64,000 bases of DNA from Dryobates pubescens (taxonomy: Eukaryota > Chordata > Aves > Piciformes > Picidae). The stretch lies in assembly GCF_014839835.1 (NCBI RefSeq), contig NC_071615.1, forward strand, positions 19,043,001 through 19,107,000. The letters are read 5' to 3'. A program made the translations under genes and the position numbers. Below are positions 33,207-44,252 of the stretch, one piece after another (the stretch's first letter is position 1; the number at the start of each line of letters is the position of its first letter). Under the pieces are notes generated by a model, which saw only the letters and a program-made list of their open reading frames with translations, ran no database searches and was not told where the DNA came from.

Positions 33207-33480
33207 GGCCGCCCGGCGCTATCCCGGCATCGCCGCCCGCCGCCCGCCCCGCAGCGCCATCGCCGCCGCCGCCGCTTCCGCCGCCCCGCCCCGCCCCGGC
33301 CCGCCCCCGGCGGAAGCGCCGCCCCCGTCGCCACGGGGGCAGCCGCTGGCATGGGTCCGGCGGAGCCTCGGGGTGCACGGGGGAGTCGCGGCTGTGCGCA
33401 GAGCGGGGGAGCCTTGGGGTGCTCGGGGACAAGCCTGCGGTTCGGGGATGGTCTGGCCCGGGAGGAGCTCCGGCACCGAT
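33087..33480 (-). promoter_or_regulatory. PGAP6: PGAP6 CpG-island promoter
   Basis: The highest CG density in the window, centred on the PGAP6 start codon (33206-33204). It holds runs of GCC/CGCC, several CCGCCCC/CCCCGCCC SP1-type boxes at 33270-33310, and no TATA element. It fits the TATA-less housekeeping promoter expected of PGAP6. The exact transcription start cannot be read. Confidence 0.7.
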
Positions 33481-33589
33481 TGAGGGACACCCCCCCCCCC
33501 TTACAATCCTGGGGAGCCCCTGGGATGAGTCAGGGGACCCCCGTAATACTGGGGACGTGCTGGAGTCCTACCAGCTCCCCAAGACAGAA

Positions 33590-33800
33590 CCCCAGCATGG
33601 TGGGGGTCGGAAGGGACCTTTGGAGATCATCCAGTCCAACAACACCCCTCCACCCCCCACCCCCCTGTCAAAGGAGGGTCACCCACAGCAGGTGGGGTCT
33701 GAATGTCTCCAGAGATGGAGACTGCTCCACCTTGCTTCTGCCTTACTTCAAAAGAGTCAAACATCTCCCCTTTTATCATGGAATATCAGGTTGGAAGGGA
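33590..33800 (-). mobile_element. diverged CR1 LINE tails
   Basis: Two tail-like starts lie close together: 'gggtcggaagggacctttgg' plus 'agatcatccagtccaacaac', and 'atcaggttggaagggacctc' at about 33787. Both are short and degraded. Confidence 0.6.
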
Positions 33801-33869
33801 CCTCGAGGAAAAGACTCCTTTCTGGGGGAACACTTTCTGATGTGTGTGTGTTCTCCAGGACAATAATGC

Positions 33870-34785
33870 AGGCTGGACACAGTCTCAGAGTCCTTGCCCA
33901 GGTTAAAATCCCACCACTTGCTTATGCCTTAGCATGGTTGAGGACTTTGGACCAGTTTCCAGTCAGCCACAAACTCCCCGAAGATGGACTTTCTACTTCA
34001 GGAGCTCAAAAATCTTTACTTCTTGCTCTCACAGAGCTGATAAACTACTGAGAAGTTTATTAGGTATGGAAAGAGATCCCCTAAGGAGGCTCTGACATCC
34101 AGGGGTGGGTCAGAAGGGACATCTGGAGATCCAGGGGCTCTGGACTCTGACTCCATGGGCTCTGATAATCAGCCCAGTCAGAGCAGCTTATGCATCACTA
34201 GCTAGCAACATCCTCATGTAATTGATGAGAATCCTTGAAGTCAGCCCAAAAGCTTGAGCACATGGAGCTTGGGATGGGAAGGGACTCTTCTTTTAGTTCC
34301 CAGCTTAGAGCTGCTCACTGCCTGTTCACTTCCATTCGTCCCTGTGTGACACTATCCGTGGGTGTCCCCAGCCCTCCTTCTGGAGCGTGTCCTGCCTAGT
34401 GACGGCAGCAGCTTCCCCCCCACACCTTTCAGCTGGGTGTGAGGATATTTGTCCCCTTTGTGCTGTGGTGATCCTTGAGGCCATGCAAGTATCCCCTAAT
34501 ATCCTGATCCTCCTCTATTGTCACAGCCTTTTGCTTGTGGTTTCTTTTTTAGTACCTTGGCCATTAATAAAATTTCCAAACTTTTCATTACAGATTCCAT
34601 CAGTAATTTCCCTCCAGCCCAGTAATCCCACTTCAACCTTCCTGTTACCACCTTCCTGTTTTGTTGAGCTCTATCTTACAGTTCTTACACAGTCTAAATC
34701 ACGTGGGCCCACATGGTGCTGCTGGAACAGGGCTCATGACTTACTCCAGAGCTCATGACCCAGCGTTGAGATCTCGACCCACAGA
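33870..34785. other. intergenic, nothing recognised
   Basis: No exon, RNA gene or clear repeat was found between the PGAP6 promoter region and the microsatellite at 34786. Confidence 0.4.
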
Positions 34786-34866
34786 ATGGAATAGAATAGA
34801 GTAGAGTAGAGTAGAATAGAATAGAATAGAATAGAATAGAATAGAATAGAATAGAATAGAATAGAC
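34786..34866. repeat. (atagaa)n microsatellite on a CR1 tail
   Basis: A run of 'agaatagaat' pentamer and hexamer units directly abuts the 3' end of a minus-strand CR1. It looks like an expansion of the element's own terminal short repeat. A similar run lies at 39878-39947. Confidence 0.9.
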
Positions 34867-35340
34867 CAGGTTGGAAAAGACCTTTGAGATCATCCAGTCC
34901 AACCTATCACCCAGCACCATCTAATCAACTCAACCATGGCACCAAGTGCCTCAGCCAGGCTCTTCCTAAACACCTCCAGGGATGGGGACTCCATCACCTC
35001 CCTGGGCAGCACAGCCCAGTGGCCAATGTCACTTTCTGGGAAGAACCTCCCCTGGCACAGCTTGAGACTGTGTCCTCTTGTTCTGCTGCTGGGTGCCTGG
35101 GAGCAGAGCCCAACCCCCAGCTGGCTCCAACCTCCCTGCAGGGAGTTGCAGAGAGCAAGAAGGTCTCCCCTGAGCCTCCTCTGCTGCAGGCTAAGCAACC
35201 CCAGCTCCCTCAGCCTCTCCTCCCAGGGCTGTGCTCCAGACCCCTCCCCAGATTTGTTGCCCTTCTCTGGACACCTTCCAGCAGCTCAACCTCTTTCCTA
35301 AGCTGAGGAGCCCAGAACTGGACACAGGACTCCAGGTGTG
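34867..35340 (-). mobile_element. CR1 LINE 3' part
   Basis: Starts 'accaggttggaaaagacctt', passes 'gcctcagccaggctcttcct', 'cctctgctgcaggctaagca' and 'tctttcctaagctgaggagc', and ends 'ggacacaggactccaggtgt'. Confidence 0.93.
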
Positions 35341-36095
35341 GATTTCTCTGTGCTTCACTCAGGCAAGCAGCAAGCAGCAGTCAAAGCTTTTTTTGTTCAG
35401 TGTCTCGTCCTCCTCTCCTTTTTTCATCACCTGCTTATTATTCCTAACATCCTTTTGATGGCAGGAAATCACACTCCAGTGAGGTGTTGTGCCCTTCCTC
35501 TCTTGTTTTTCCTGCTTCTTTGGGATATAAAGTGATTTCTCAACATTCTCCCTAAGGAATGAGAAGTCTCTTCCACATTAGCTTTGAGTTCTCCCTGTTG
35601 ATTTTTGCCATTGCTCGAAAACTGCTCTTCTTTCAGAAGAACAAACAACCCGAGCCAGCCTTCTGCTCTCATTCCACATGAGCTCAGCCTTCAGCTCCAC
35701 TTTAAAGGTATCAGCTCGTTGTCAGTCAAGCCTTATCAATGCCTTTCCTGCAGCACTCTCTCTACTTATTTTCCTCCTGAAGGACAAAAAACCCCTGAGA
35801 TTCAAAGTCAAGGATCTGAGAGATCTGAGCATAAATCAAGCTCACCCTAATGTGATGCAGAATCGGCTCCACGACGTGTTCCAAACCCTGGCTCTCACAG
35901 CTCCAGTCCCTCAGGTTTGCCCCTGCTCCCCAGCAAAAGGCCTTCTGTGCTCACTGACACTTTCTGGGGTGGTGGATGCTGTAGGAGATGTCACCCCCAG
36001 ACTGACAGCTGCTCCAGACAGAGGAGGAACACTGAAATACTGGTTTAGTGACTCTGTGGATTGCTGCCTTCCACTTTGGTTAAGCACTTGCAGTG
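35341..36095. other. intergenic, nothing recognised
   Basis: I see no gene or repeat family in this stretch. Confidence 0.4.
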
Positions 36096-36775
36096 TCAGA
36101 ACAAAAGGGACCTGGGGGTACTGGTTGACAGCAGCTGAACATGAGCCAGCAGTGTGCCCAGCTGGTATGGAAGGCCAATGGCATCTTGGCCTGGATCAGG
36201 AGTAGTGTGGTCAGCAGGACTAGGGATGGAATTCTGTTCCCTCTACTGGGCACCGGTGAGGCCTCACTTTGAGCACTGTGTGCAGCTCTGGGCTCCTCTC
36301 TTCAGGAAGGATCTTGAGGTGCTGGAGCAGGTCCAGAGGAGAGCAACCAGACCGGGGAGGGAGCTGGAGGGAAAGTCTGATGAGGAGAGGCTGAGGAAAC
36401 CAGGGGTGTTCAGCCTGGAGAAGAGGAGGTTTAGAGGGGACCTTATCACTCTCTACAACTACCTCAAAGGAAGCTGTGGTCAGGTGGGGGTCAGGCTCTG
36501 CTCCCAGGCAACTTGTGACAGGACAAGAGGGCAATGCCTGAGGCTGTGCCAGGGGAGGTTTAGGTTGGATGTTAGGAAGCAGTTCCTCACAGAAAGGCTG
36601 ACTGGGCACTGGGATGTGCTGCCCAGGGAGGTGGTGGAGTTGCCATCCCTGGAGGTCTTTCAGAAAAGCTTGGATGTGGCCCTTGGTGGCAGGGTTCAGC
36701 CAGTGTGGTGGTGGTAGGTCATGGGCTGGGCTTGAGGTCTTTTCCAGCCTCAATAATTATGTGGTTCCATGAAAG
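36096..36775 (+). mobile_element. CR1 LINE 3' part
   Basis: Starts 'acaaaagggacctgggggta', passes 'gtgtgcagctctgggctcct', 'tggagaagaggaggtttaga' and 'ggatgtgctgcccagggagg', and ends 'aggtcttttccagcctcaat'. Confidence 0.92.
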
Positions 36776-37133
36776 GGTGGGTTTGAACCAGGGAGGGTCT
36801 CCCTTTGCTGCAGAGCCGGAGTTGTTGCTAAAGCTGGAGCTGAAGCTTCCTCCACTTTCACAGCAGGCAATGCTGCAGCTGGACACACGCAGCCACCCTG
36901 GGATCACCACAACCCATGGAAGAGCGAGCTGCTGTCAGCCCTGCCTCCTCTTGTGGTGGGCTCCTGTCTATGCTGGCACCTGAGGGAGTGTGGGCTCAGG
37001 GCTTGTCTCTGGCTTAGTGACACACTTGACTCTGAATACAGTGCAGGTGCCTGAGCCATGGCTAAGAGTTCACCACATCATCTTCTTGCTCTTTGATCCA
37101 TGAGTCCTCAAGCACCAGGCCCTTCTCAGGAAG

Positions 37134-37610
37134 TCAGCCACAAGTGGAGAGCTCTGTTCTGGAGAGGATTATTTCCCACAGTGTTTCAAGCAGAGCTGGG
37201 ATGAAGTCTGGGACTGTGTGCTGATAGATCCCTGCCTGAAGCCACTCTCTGGAAAACCAAATAACGGTGAGCGGTCCTAAACCCAATCCATGGGGCTCCA
37301 ACGATGCTGACCCATGAATTTTGATGAATAGACTTCTGCTATTAATAAAGGCTCTCAGCTGCTCAACCGTTGAAGGAGGTATAAAAGCTTTCTGGCTGAG
37401 CAGCTGCAATGCCCATTTTGCTGTATTGCTTTCCATAAATCCAGAGCTTGGATCCTCTTGGCCATGTACAAAGGTCTTTGGGGAGCACGAAGCTGGCACA
37501 GGCTCCTCTCGTATCTCTGCCTGGTCTTGGTACAAGGAGTAAAGAACCAGCACTGGGTGGAAAGCCCTGTCTTCAGCATCTTCAGCTAGGTGTTTCTTGG
37601 GTTGTTTCTC
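37134..37610 (-). other. unassigned open frame with protein-like composition
   Basis: A minus-strand frame is open from about 37610 to a stop at 37134; from its first Met (37553) it has 139 codons. It has mixed hydrophobic and charged composition, no internal repeat and no CR1 similarity (for example KWALQLLSQKAFIPPSTVEQ, then LRAFINSRSLFIKIHG). I do not recognise the family. No flanking splice signals stand out. It could be a chance frame, a pseudogene piece or an exon of an unknown transcript. Confidence 0.2.
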
Positions 37611-37665
37611 CCCAGCAGCTCATTGTCTGCTTGAAGTCACTGTGGCAGGAGATCTGGAAAGGAAG

Positions 37666-37735
37666 TGTGTAATGGTTGGACTGGATGACCTTCCGAGGTC
37701 CCTTCCAGCCCCTAATGTTCTGTGACTCTGTGAAT
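37666..37735 (+). mobile_element. short CR1 LINE tail
   Basis: Shows 'ggttggactggatgaccttc', 'cgaggtcccttccagcccct' and 'gttctgtgactctgtgaatg'. Confidence 0.75.
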
Positions 37736-38283
37736 GAAGAGCAGTGTCCCAGGAACAGGGACCAAAAACCTGCTGCTGGAGTTGCACCTTTTAGCTCTTG
37801 CCAGGCACGTCAGATGATGCTCCATCACTGCAGGAGACTGGTGAGAGGCTGTTTGATGTGGTCCAGGGAGCTCAGCTATATACAGCTCTCAGTGTTCTTC
37901 ACAAAGGGACAAATAGGAGGTCAATGGCTTCATTGTAGACAAATAAGGTGACACAGACAGGGAAACATGATCCAAAAAGGCAGAGGAGGCTCTCCAACTG
38001 CCTATTACAGCTCAGGAAATAGATGCTGAAGTCCTCATTGCCGGTACACCAAAATTGTAGCCTTGATGGGCAGCAAAAAAAAGCCAGCAAAACGTGGTGA
38101 TGATGTCACCAGGAAGGCCTTGGGCTCTCAAAACAAGAGCCAGGGCAGCTTTGGCCAGCAGGGTACCGGCTTGGAGCACCACTAGCTGGGCACTTCTGGC
38201 CTCTCTGCACGGAGGGCAGACAAGATGGCCCCTTCCAATCTGATGCAATCTGTGGATCTGTGACACAGTGGACTTACAGTCCT

Positions 38284-38935
38284 GAGCAGAGCAACTGAAC
38301 AGGAGCCAGCAGTGTGCCCAAGTGGCCAAGGCAGCCAATGGCATCCTGGCCTGCAGCAGGCAGAGTGTGGCCAGCAGGAGCAGGGAAGTCCTTGTGCCCT
38401 GTGCTCAGCACTGCTCAGGCCACACCTGGAGTCCTGTGTCCAGCTCTGGGCCCCTCAGCTCAAGAAGGACATTGAGAGACTTGAAGGTGTCCAGAGAAGG
38501 GCAACAAAGCTGGGGAGGGGTCTGGGGCACAGCCCTGGGAGGAGAGGCTGAGGGAGCTGGGGTTGCTTAGCCTGCAGAAGAGGAGGCTCAGGGGAGACCT
38601 CATTGCTGTCTGCAACTCCCTGCAGGGAGGTTGGAGCCAGGTGGGGGTTGGTCTCTGCTCCCAGGCACCCAGCAGCAGAACAAGAGGACACAGTCTCAAG
38701 CTGTGCCAGGGGAAGTTTAGGCTGGAGGTGAAGAGAAAGTTCTTCCCAGAGAGAGTCATTCACCACTGGGCTGTGCTGCCCAGGGAGGTGGTGGAGTCCC
38801 CATCCCCAGAGGTGTTCAAGAGGGGATTAGATGTGGCACTTGATGCCATGGTTTAGTCCTGAGGTCTGTGGTGTCAGCTTGGACTTGATGATCTTTGAGG
38901 TCTTTTCCACCTTGGTGATTCTGTGATCCTGTGAA
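38284..38935 (+). mobile_element. CR1 LINE 3' part, young
   Basis: Starts 'gagcagagcaactgaacagg', passes 'agactggaag'-type blocks including 'cattgagagacttgaaggtg' and 'agcctgcagaagaggaggct', and ends 'cttggtgattctgtgatcct'. It closely resembles 1827-2200 and 61562-62215. Confidence 0.94.
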
Positions 38936-39877
38936 CTGAGATGATCAAGGGAACGGGGACAGCTGCAGTGTGAGGAGGTCCTGGGAAGGCTGGGATTTTT
39001 CCCTGGGGAAAGGAGAGCAGGAAAGGCTGACTCTACAAAATCACATAGTGAATGTGAACCTGGTGCTCACCAGACTGCATGGCTGGAATCAGGCCATGGA
39101 TTAGTCTGGAAGATTGATTTAAAACTGATAAAAAGGACTTGATATGGGGCAGTGGAGAGAAGGAGCTTCTGGAACGTGCTGCCACATGAGGCTGTGGAAA
39201 CTAATCAGAGCAGCAGGTTTATTGAAGTGGGGGAAGATTCAGCAGCAGCACGTCAACAGGCAGGTGCTGAAGGCAACAGGAAGGTACTCTCTGGAATTGC
39301 TGCTAGTGCTGGTGTGGTGTTGGAGCAGCAGGATCAGAACTAACTGGTCCCATATGCTATCCCTAGATGGCATCTCCTCTTGCTCCAAACAACATTGGGG
39401 GCATTTCCTGTGTACTCAGATTCACCATCCCTATGCAAACTGAGATCTTCTCAGGTGGTTGCTGTGTGGTAAGAAGACAGAGCAGCCAGCAGGAAGAACA
39501 TTTTTGCATTTCTATTCAATTTCCATCTGGGTACTGAAAATCTGATCAATGCCCAGTGGACAACGTCAGGCAGGGCTGCCTGGAAAACACTGCATTGAGA
39601 AGTGCTGCTAGAGGTACAGCTGGAGCCAGAATCTGGCTAGATCTGTTTATCACAAAAACATGGTCAGCCCAAAAAGAAGGTGGAAAACCATGGAGAATTC
39701 CTGCTGTGTAGCTGATGAATGGCTCCAGCACAGCAGTGAGGAGGCATCATTGACCAGCATGAGGTTACCACAGAGCTGCACCTTCTCCTCCCAGATATAA
39801 AACCCAATACTTGGATTCTGTTGTGAACATCTCCAAGGTGAGGGATTCCTGATACTTTATGCCTTTGCAGTCACAGG
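38936..39877. other. intergenic, nothing recognised
   Basis: No exon or confident repeat. A weak CR1-like phrase ('cttctggaacgtgctgccac') at 39166-39186 may be a very old fragment. Confidence 0.4.
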
Positions 39878-39947
39878 AGAATAGAATAGAATAGAATAGA
39901 ATAGAATAGAATAGAATAGAATAGAATAGAATAGAATACAGTATCAC
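39878..39947. repeat. (agaat)n microsatellite on a CR1 tail
   Basis: About 14 'agaat' pentamers directly precede the 3' end of the minus-strand CR1 that follows. The arrangement is the same as at 34786-34866. Confidence 0.92.
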
Positions 39948-40480
39948 AGTATCACAGTATAACCAAGGTTGGAAGAGACCCCAAGGATCATCAAGTCCAA
40001 GCTGTCCCAACAGACCTCACAACTAGACCATGGCACCAAGGGCCACATCCAATCTCCCCTTGAACACCTCCAGGGATGGTGACTCCACCACCTCCCTGGG
40101 CAGCACATTCCAATGACGAACGACTCGCTCAGTGAAGAACTTTCTCCTCACCTCGAGCCTGAACTTCCCCTGGCACAGCTTGAGACTGTGTCCTCTTGTT
40201 CTGCTGCTGGCTGCCTGGGAGCAGAGCCCAACCCCCAGCTGGCTCCAACCTCCCTGCAGGGAGTTGCAGAGAGCAAGAAGGTCTCCCCTGAGCCTCCTCT
40301 GCTGCAGGCTAAGCAACCCCAGCTCCCTCAGCCTCTCCTCCCAGGGCTGTGCCCCAGACCCCTCCCCAGCTTTGTTGCCCTTCTCTGGACACCTTCCAGC
40401 ATCTCAACCTCTTTCCTAACCTGAGGAGCCCAGAACTGGACTCAAGGTGTGGCCTAACCAGTGCTGAGCACAGGGGCAGA
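39948..40480 (-). mobile_element. CR1 LINE 3' part
   Basis: Starts 'cacagtatcacagtataacc', passes 'agagaccccaaggatcatca', 'tgagactgtgtcctcttgtt' and 'ctgaggagcccagaactgga', and ends 'gcacaggggcagaatgacct'. Confidence 0.93.
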
Positions 40481-41880
40481 ATGACCTCACAGAATGAGTC
40501 CTGGGTTCCTCACAGGTCAGCTTTGAGAAGGATCAGTGAGAAGGTTTGCTAAGGTGTTGCTTGCAGAGTGGAACTTCCAGGGATGGCGAAGGAGAGCAGA
40601 CAATGCTTTGAGTTCTACAAACAAAAGAGATGAGTAATAACCATGGCCATTGCCAAGAACAAAGCATTTCAGATGAGTTTTCCTTCTGTGACAGATTCCA
40701 GTCCTTGCTTCACTTCTCTTTCATCAATAACTTCTGTGTTGTGGTGGGGAAGGTGCTTATTAGATTCTCAGATGTTCCTGAGCTGGAGGGGCTGTGAGCA
40801 CCCCAAAGCACTGGGTTGTCTCAGTCTGGAGAGGGAAAGAGCCTCAGTTCTTTTGACTATTCCTGTGTTGTGAAATGAAAGCCACAAAGCAGGCCAAAAT
40901 ATCAACAGCTAGGCTATTGATTACATAAGCAAAGTGGATGGATCAGAAGGGGAGAGAGAGAAAATAGGGAGAGAGAGAAGGGAGAGAGAGAGGAAAGGAA
41001 TTATTTTACCACATCCCTCACCCCCCCAAGACAGTTAGAGTCTGTGGAGGAAAGGTGCTGCAGGAGATGTTGGGTCTGTAGAGAAAGGCTGCTGAGGCTT
41101 TGGCTGTAGAAGAGAGGTGGTCCTCTGGGCAGCCTCTTCAGCTCCATGAGTTGCAGCAGGCGGAACTTAGGACACGGAGAGAGGTTTCTGCTTCTTCCAG
41201 GCTCCACGGAGGTGTCTCTGTCGTTCTTCCTCTCCTGGTTTTCCTTCAGCGCAGCATTGCCCCAAGCTTTTCCTTCTCTCCTGTTTTCCTTCTCAGCAGC
41301 ACTGTCCTTGTCCTGTGTTTTTCCTCATCTGTGTTTTCCTTCTCCTGTGTTTTTGGTTCTGTGTTTTATTTCTCCTGAGCCAGCAGTTGCTCAAGTCTCT
41401 TATACAGTTTTCAGTCCTTAGGTATGTGTCCAAGTACTGTCCCCCAGGAAATCAGGGGCCTGGTGGTGAATCCCTTGTCTGCCCATCCTCCCTTTCCAGG
41501 GTACCTGATGGGTGGAGATGATCTTGTCTTATGCATATTCCCCAAGCTGGCCTCGGTCGTTCCAGTGGCTCTGCCCAACACACACCAGCTATTGGTTGGG
41601 CAAGCAGCAAAGGTGATTGTGTCTTTGTTGAGTCACATCAGGAGAGACAAGCTTTGGCCTCTCACATGGGTTGAAATTCAAAATGAGCCAGAGAAACCAG
41701 AGAGATCAGTTCAGTGTGGAAAACCTGATATTTAGGAAGGAAGGACTGTTCAAACACATGGCAAACAAACTGCTGAGGCAGCAGTTCCTCAACTCGTGGT
41801 TGCATGCACCATGAGTTGTGCTCTCAGCATGTTGGATGTACAAACAGAAGAGTTTGTAAGACGTGGTGTTTTCCTTCCTC
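40481..41880. other. intergenic, purine-rich patch only
   Basis: No gene was seen. A gagaga-rich tract lies at 40950-41000, followed by pyrimidine-rich DNA (41215-41390). Confidence 0.4.
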
Positions 41881-41884
41881 TTTC

Positions 41885-41995
41885 ACACAGAATCACAGAA
41901 ATATCAGAGTTGGAAGGGACCCCAAGGATCCTCTAATTCCAACTGCCTTGCCATGGGCAGGGACACCCTCCACAAGATCAGGTTCCCAGCAAGAG
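41885..41995 (-). mobile_element. CR1 LINE tail fragment
   Basis: Shows 'cacagaatcacagaaatatc', 'gttggaagggaccccaagga' and 'ccttgccatgggcagggaca', then breaks off. Confidence 0.8.
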
Positions 41996-42009
41996 GATCT
42001 CTCAAGCTT

Positions 42010-42540
42010 CCAAGACTCAGCTCTGGTGTGGCCACACCTCAAGTATTGTATTCAGTTTTGGGCACCTCAATACAAGAGAGATGTGGAGGGGCTGGAGGGA
42101 GTGCAGAGGAGGGCAAGGAAGCTGGGGAAGGGCCTGGAGAGTAAATCTGATGAAGAGCAACTGAAGGAGCTGGGGGTGGTTAGTGTGAAACAGAGGAGGC
42201 TGAGGGAGACCTCACTGCTGCCTACAACTACCTGAAATGACCTTGTGGAGAGGTTGGTGCTGGTCTCCTCTCACAGATAATTAGTGAGAGAACAAGAGGG
42301 AATGGCCTCAAAGCTGCAGCTGGGTAGGTTTAGACTGGACATTAAGAAAAGCTTTTTCATGGAAGCAGTGGTTCAGGCACTGGAATGTGCTGCCCAGGGG
42401 GGTGGTGGAGACCCCAGCCCTGGACGTGTTTAAAGGCAGTTTGGATGCGGTGCTTGGGGCTAGGGTTTAGGGGTGACCCTTGCAGAGTAGGGTTCTGGGT
42501 TGGACTTGGTGATCCTGAATGTTTCTGTGATTCTGTGAAA
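42010..42540 (+). mobile_element. CR1 LINE 3' part, older
   Basis: Shows 'ctcaagtattgtattcagtt', 'ggaggggctggagggagtgc', 'gacattaagaaaagcttttt' and a 'gtttctgtgattctgtgaaa' end. Confidence 0.88.
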
Positions 42541-43290
42541 TGGATTCTGTGTTTCCTGCTGCTTCTCTGCTGTGTTTGAATGGGGCATTTCTGTAAACTC
42601 CTCATGGACTTTTGACCTGCTCCAGACGTGTGTCCTTCTGTGCCCCTCTCCAAGAAGCACTCTCTAGGGCCCTGGCTGTTTGTCACATGCTAATGAGGGG
42701 AGTACCCAAGCTACCTGGACAATGTTGTTTGCAGCCCTTCAAGAGAGTGGTAGAAGTGTTGTGATTGGGTAAGTCACAACCACCCTGATGCCATTTCAGC
42801 TCCTCTTGCAATAAAACCAGCTCTGAGATGCCGCTTGACTTGCTGACTATCCTATAACAAAACACTCCACTGCTCTCTGGGTGTCATAGATGCTTTGTCC
42901 ACCAAGAACAAACCTTGATGAGAGGCAAGAAAGGCCTCCAGATAGTGGAGACATCAGAAGAGGCTTTGGTCTCACCTGAAGACGTTCATCTCCATCTTCC
43001 TCTGAAGCTGCTTACTGTGACTCTGCCTCCTGAATGCTGCCAAGGCCTGGATCAGAGGACTTTGTCCCCAAGGTTCACTCTTCCATGTCATCTGGTGCCA
43101 TTTTGGGCTGTGGCAATGCAGAGACTGCCTCCACCTCCCTCATCATAACTGTGGCTGCAGCAGAACTGTCTCCAAAACCAAGCTGGGCCAGCACTGGGGT
43201 AGATATTTGACCTAAACTTCTCCAGTCCATCACCGCTGTGCTGCCTGCAGGTAATGAGGCATCTGGGCAGGAACAGTAGCTCAGGGAAAG
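42541..43290. other. intergenic, nothing recognised
   Basis: I see no exon or repeat family. Confidence 0.4.
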
Positions 43291-43294
43291 CCAA

Positions 43295-44252
43295 GCTGGG
43301 GGAAGTCTTGTTCAACATCTTTGTGGGTGCCATGGACAGTGGCATTGAGTGCAGCCTCAGCAGGGTTGCTGATGACACCAAGCTGTGTGGTGCAGCAGAC
43401 AGCTGGAGGGAAGGGATCCATCCAGAGGGACCTGGATAGGCTGCAGAGCTGGGCACAAGCCAACCTCATGAGGTTCAGCAAGACCAAGGGCAGGGTCCTG
43501 CAGCTGGGTGGAGGCAATGCCAGGCACAAATCCAAGCTGGGCAGGGACTGGCTGGAAAGCAGCCCTGAGGAGAGAGACTTGGGGGTGCTGGGGGAGGAGA
43601 AGCTCAACAGGAGCTCTCAGTGTGCACTTGCAGCCCAGAGAGCCAAGCAGAGCCTGGGCTACAGCAAGAGAAGTGTGGCCAGCAGGGCCAGGGAGGGGAT
43701 TCTGCCCCTCTGCTCAGCTCTGGTGAGACCCCACCTGGAGCACTGCCTCCAGTTCTGGAGCCCCTATGACAAGAGGGATCTGGAGGGGCTGGAAGGTGTC
43801 CAGAGCAGGGCCAGGAAGATGACCAGAGGGCTGCAGCACCTCTCCTGTGAGGACAGACTGAAGGAGTTGGGGCTGTTCAGTCTGGAGAAGAGAAGGCTCC
43901 CAGGAGACCTCATTGTGGCCTTCCAGGATCTGAAGGGGGCTCCAAAAAGGCTGGGGAGGGACTGCTCAGGATCTCAGGGAGTGATAGGACTAGGGGGGAT
44001 GGAATGAAGCTGGAGGTGGGGAGATTCAGGCTGGAGGGGAGGAGGAAGTTGTTCCCCATGAGAGTGGTGAAGCCCTGGAATGGGTTGTCCAGGGAGGTGG
44101 TTGAGGCCCTGCCCCTGGAGGTGTTTAAGCCCAGGCTGGCTGAGGCTCTGGGCAGCCTGATCTAGTGTGGGGTGTCCCTGCCCATGGCAGGGGGGTTGGA
44201 ACTGGATGATCCTTGGGGTCCCTTCCAACCCTGACTGATACTACTATGATAC
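43295..44252 (+). mobile_element. CR1 LINE with RT active-site region
   Basis: Reads 'tcttgttcaacatctttgtg' (LFNIFVGAMD) and 'gctgatgacaccaagctgtg' (ADDTKL). It continues through the full 3' part to 'gatactactatgatactaag'. It is 5'-truncated at the RT motif A/B region, and its 3' part matches 23490-24150. Confidence 0.92.

Noticed and set aside
37134-38344. Faint resemblance of minus-strand frames to the C-terminal part of FANCA (a YSL...IREE phrase)
   Set aside because: The match is a few residues recalled from memory, does not extend, and the neighbouring residues disagree.
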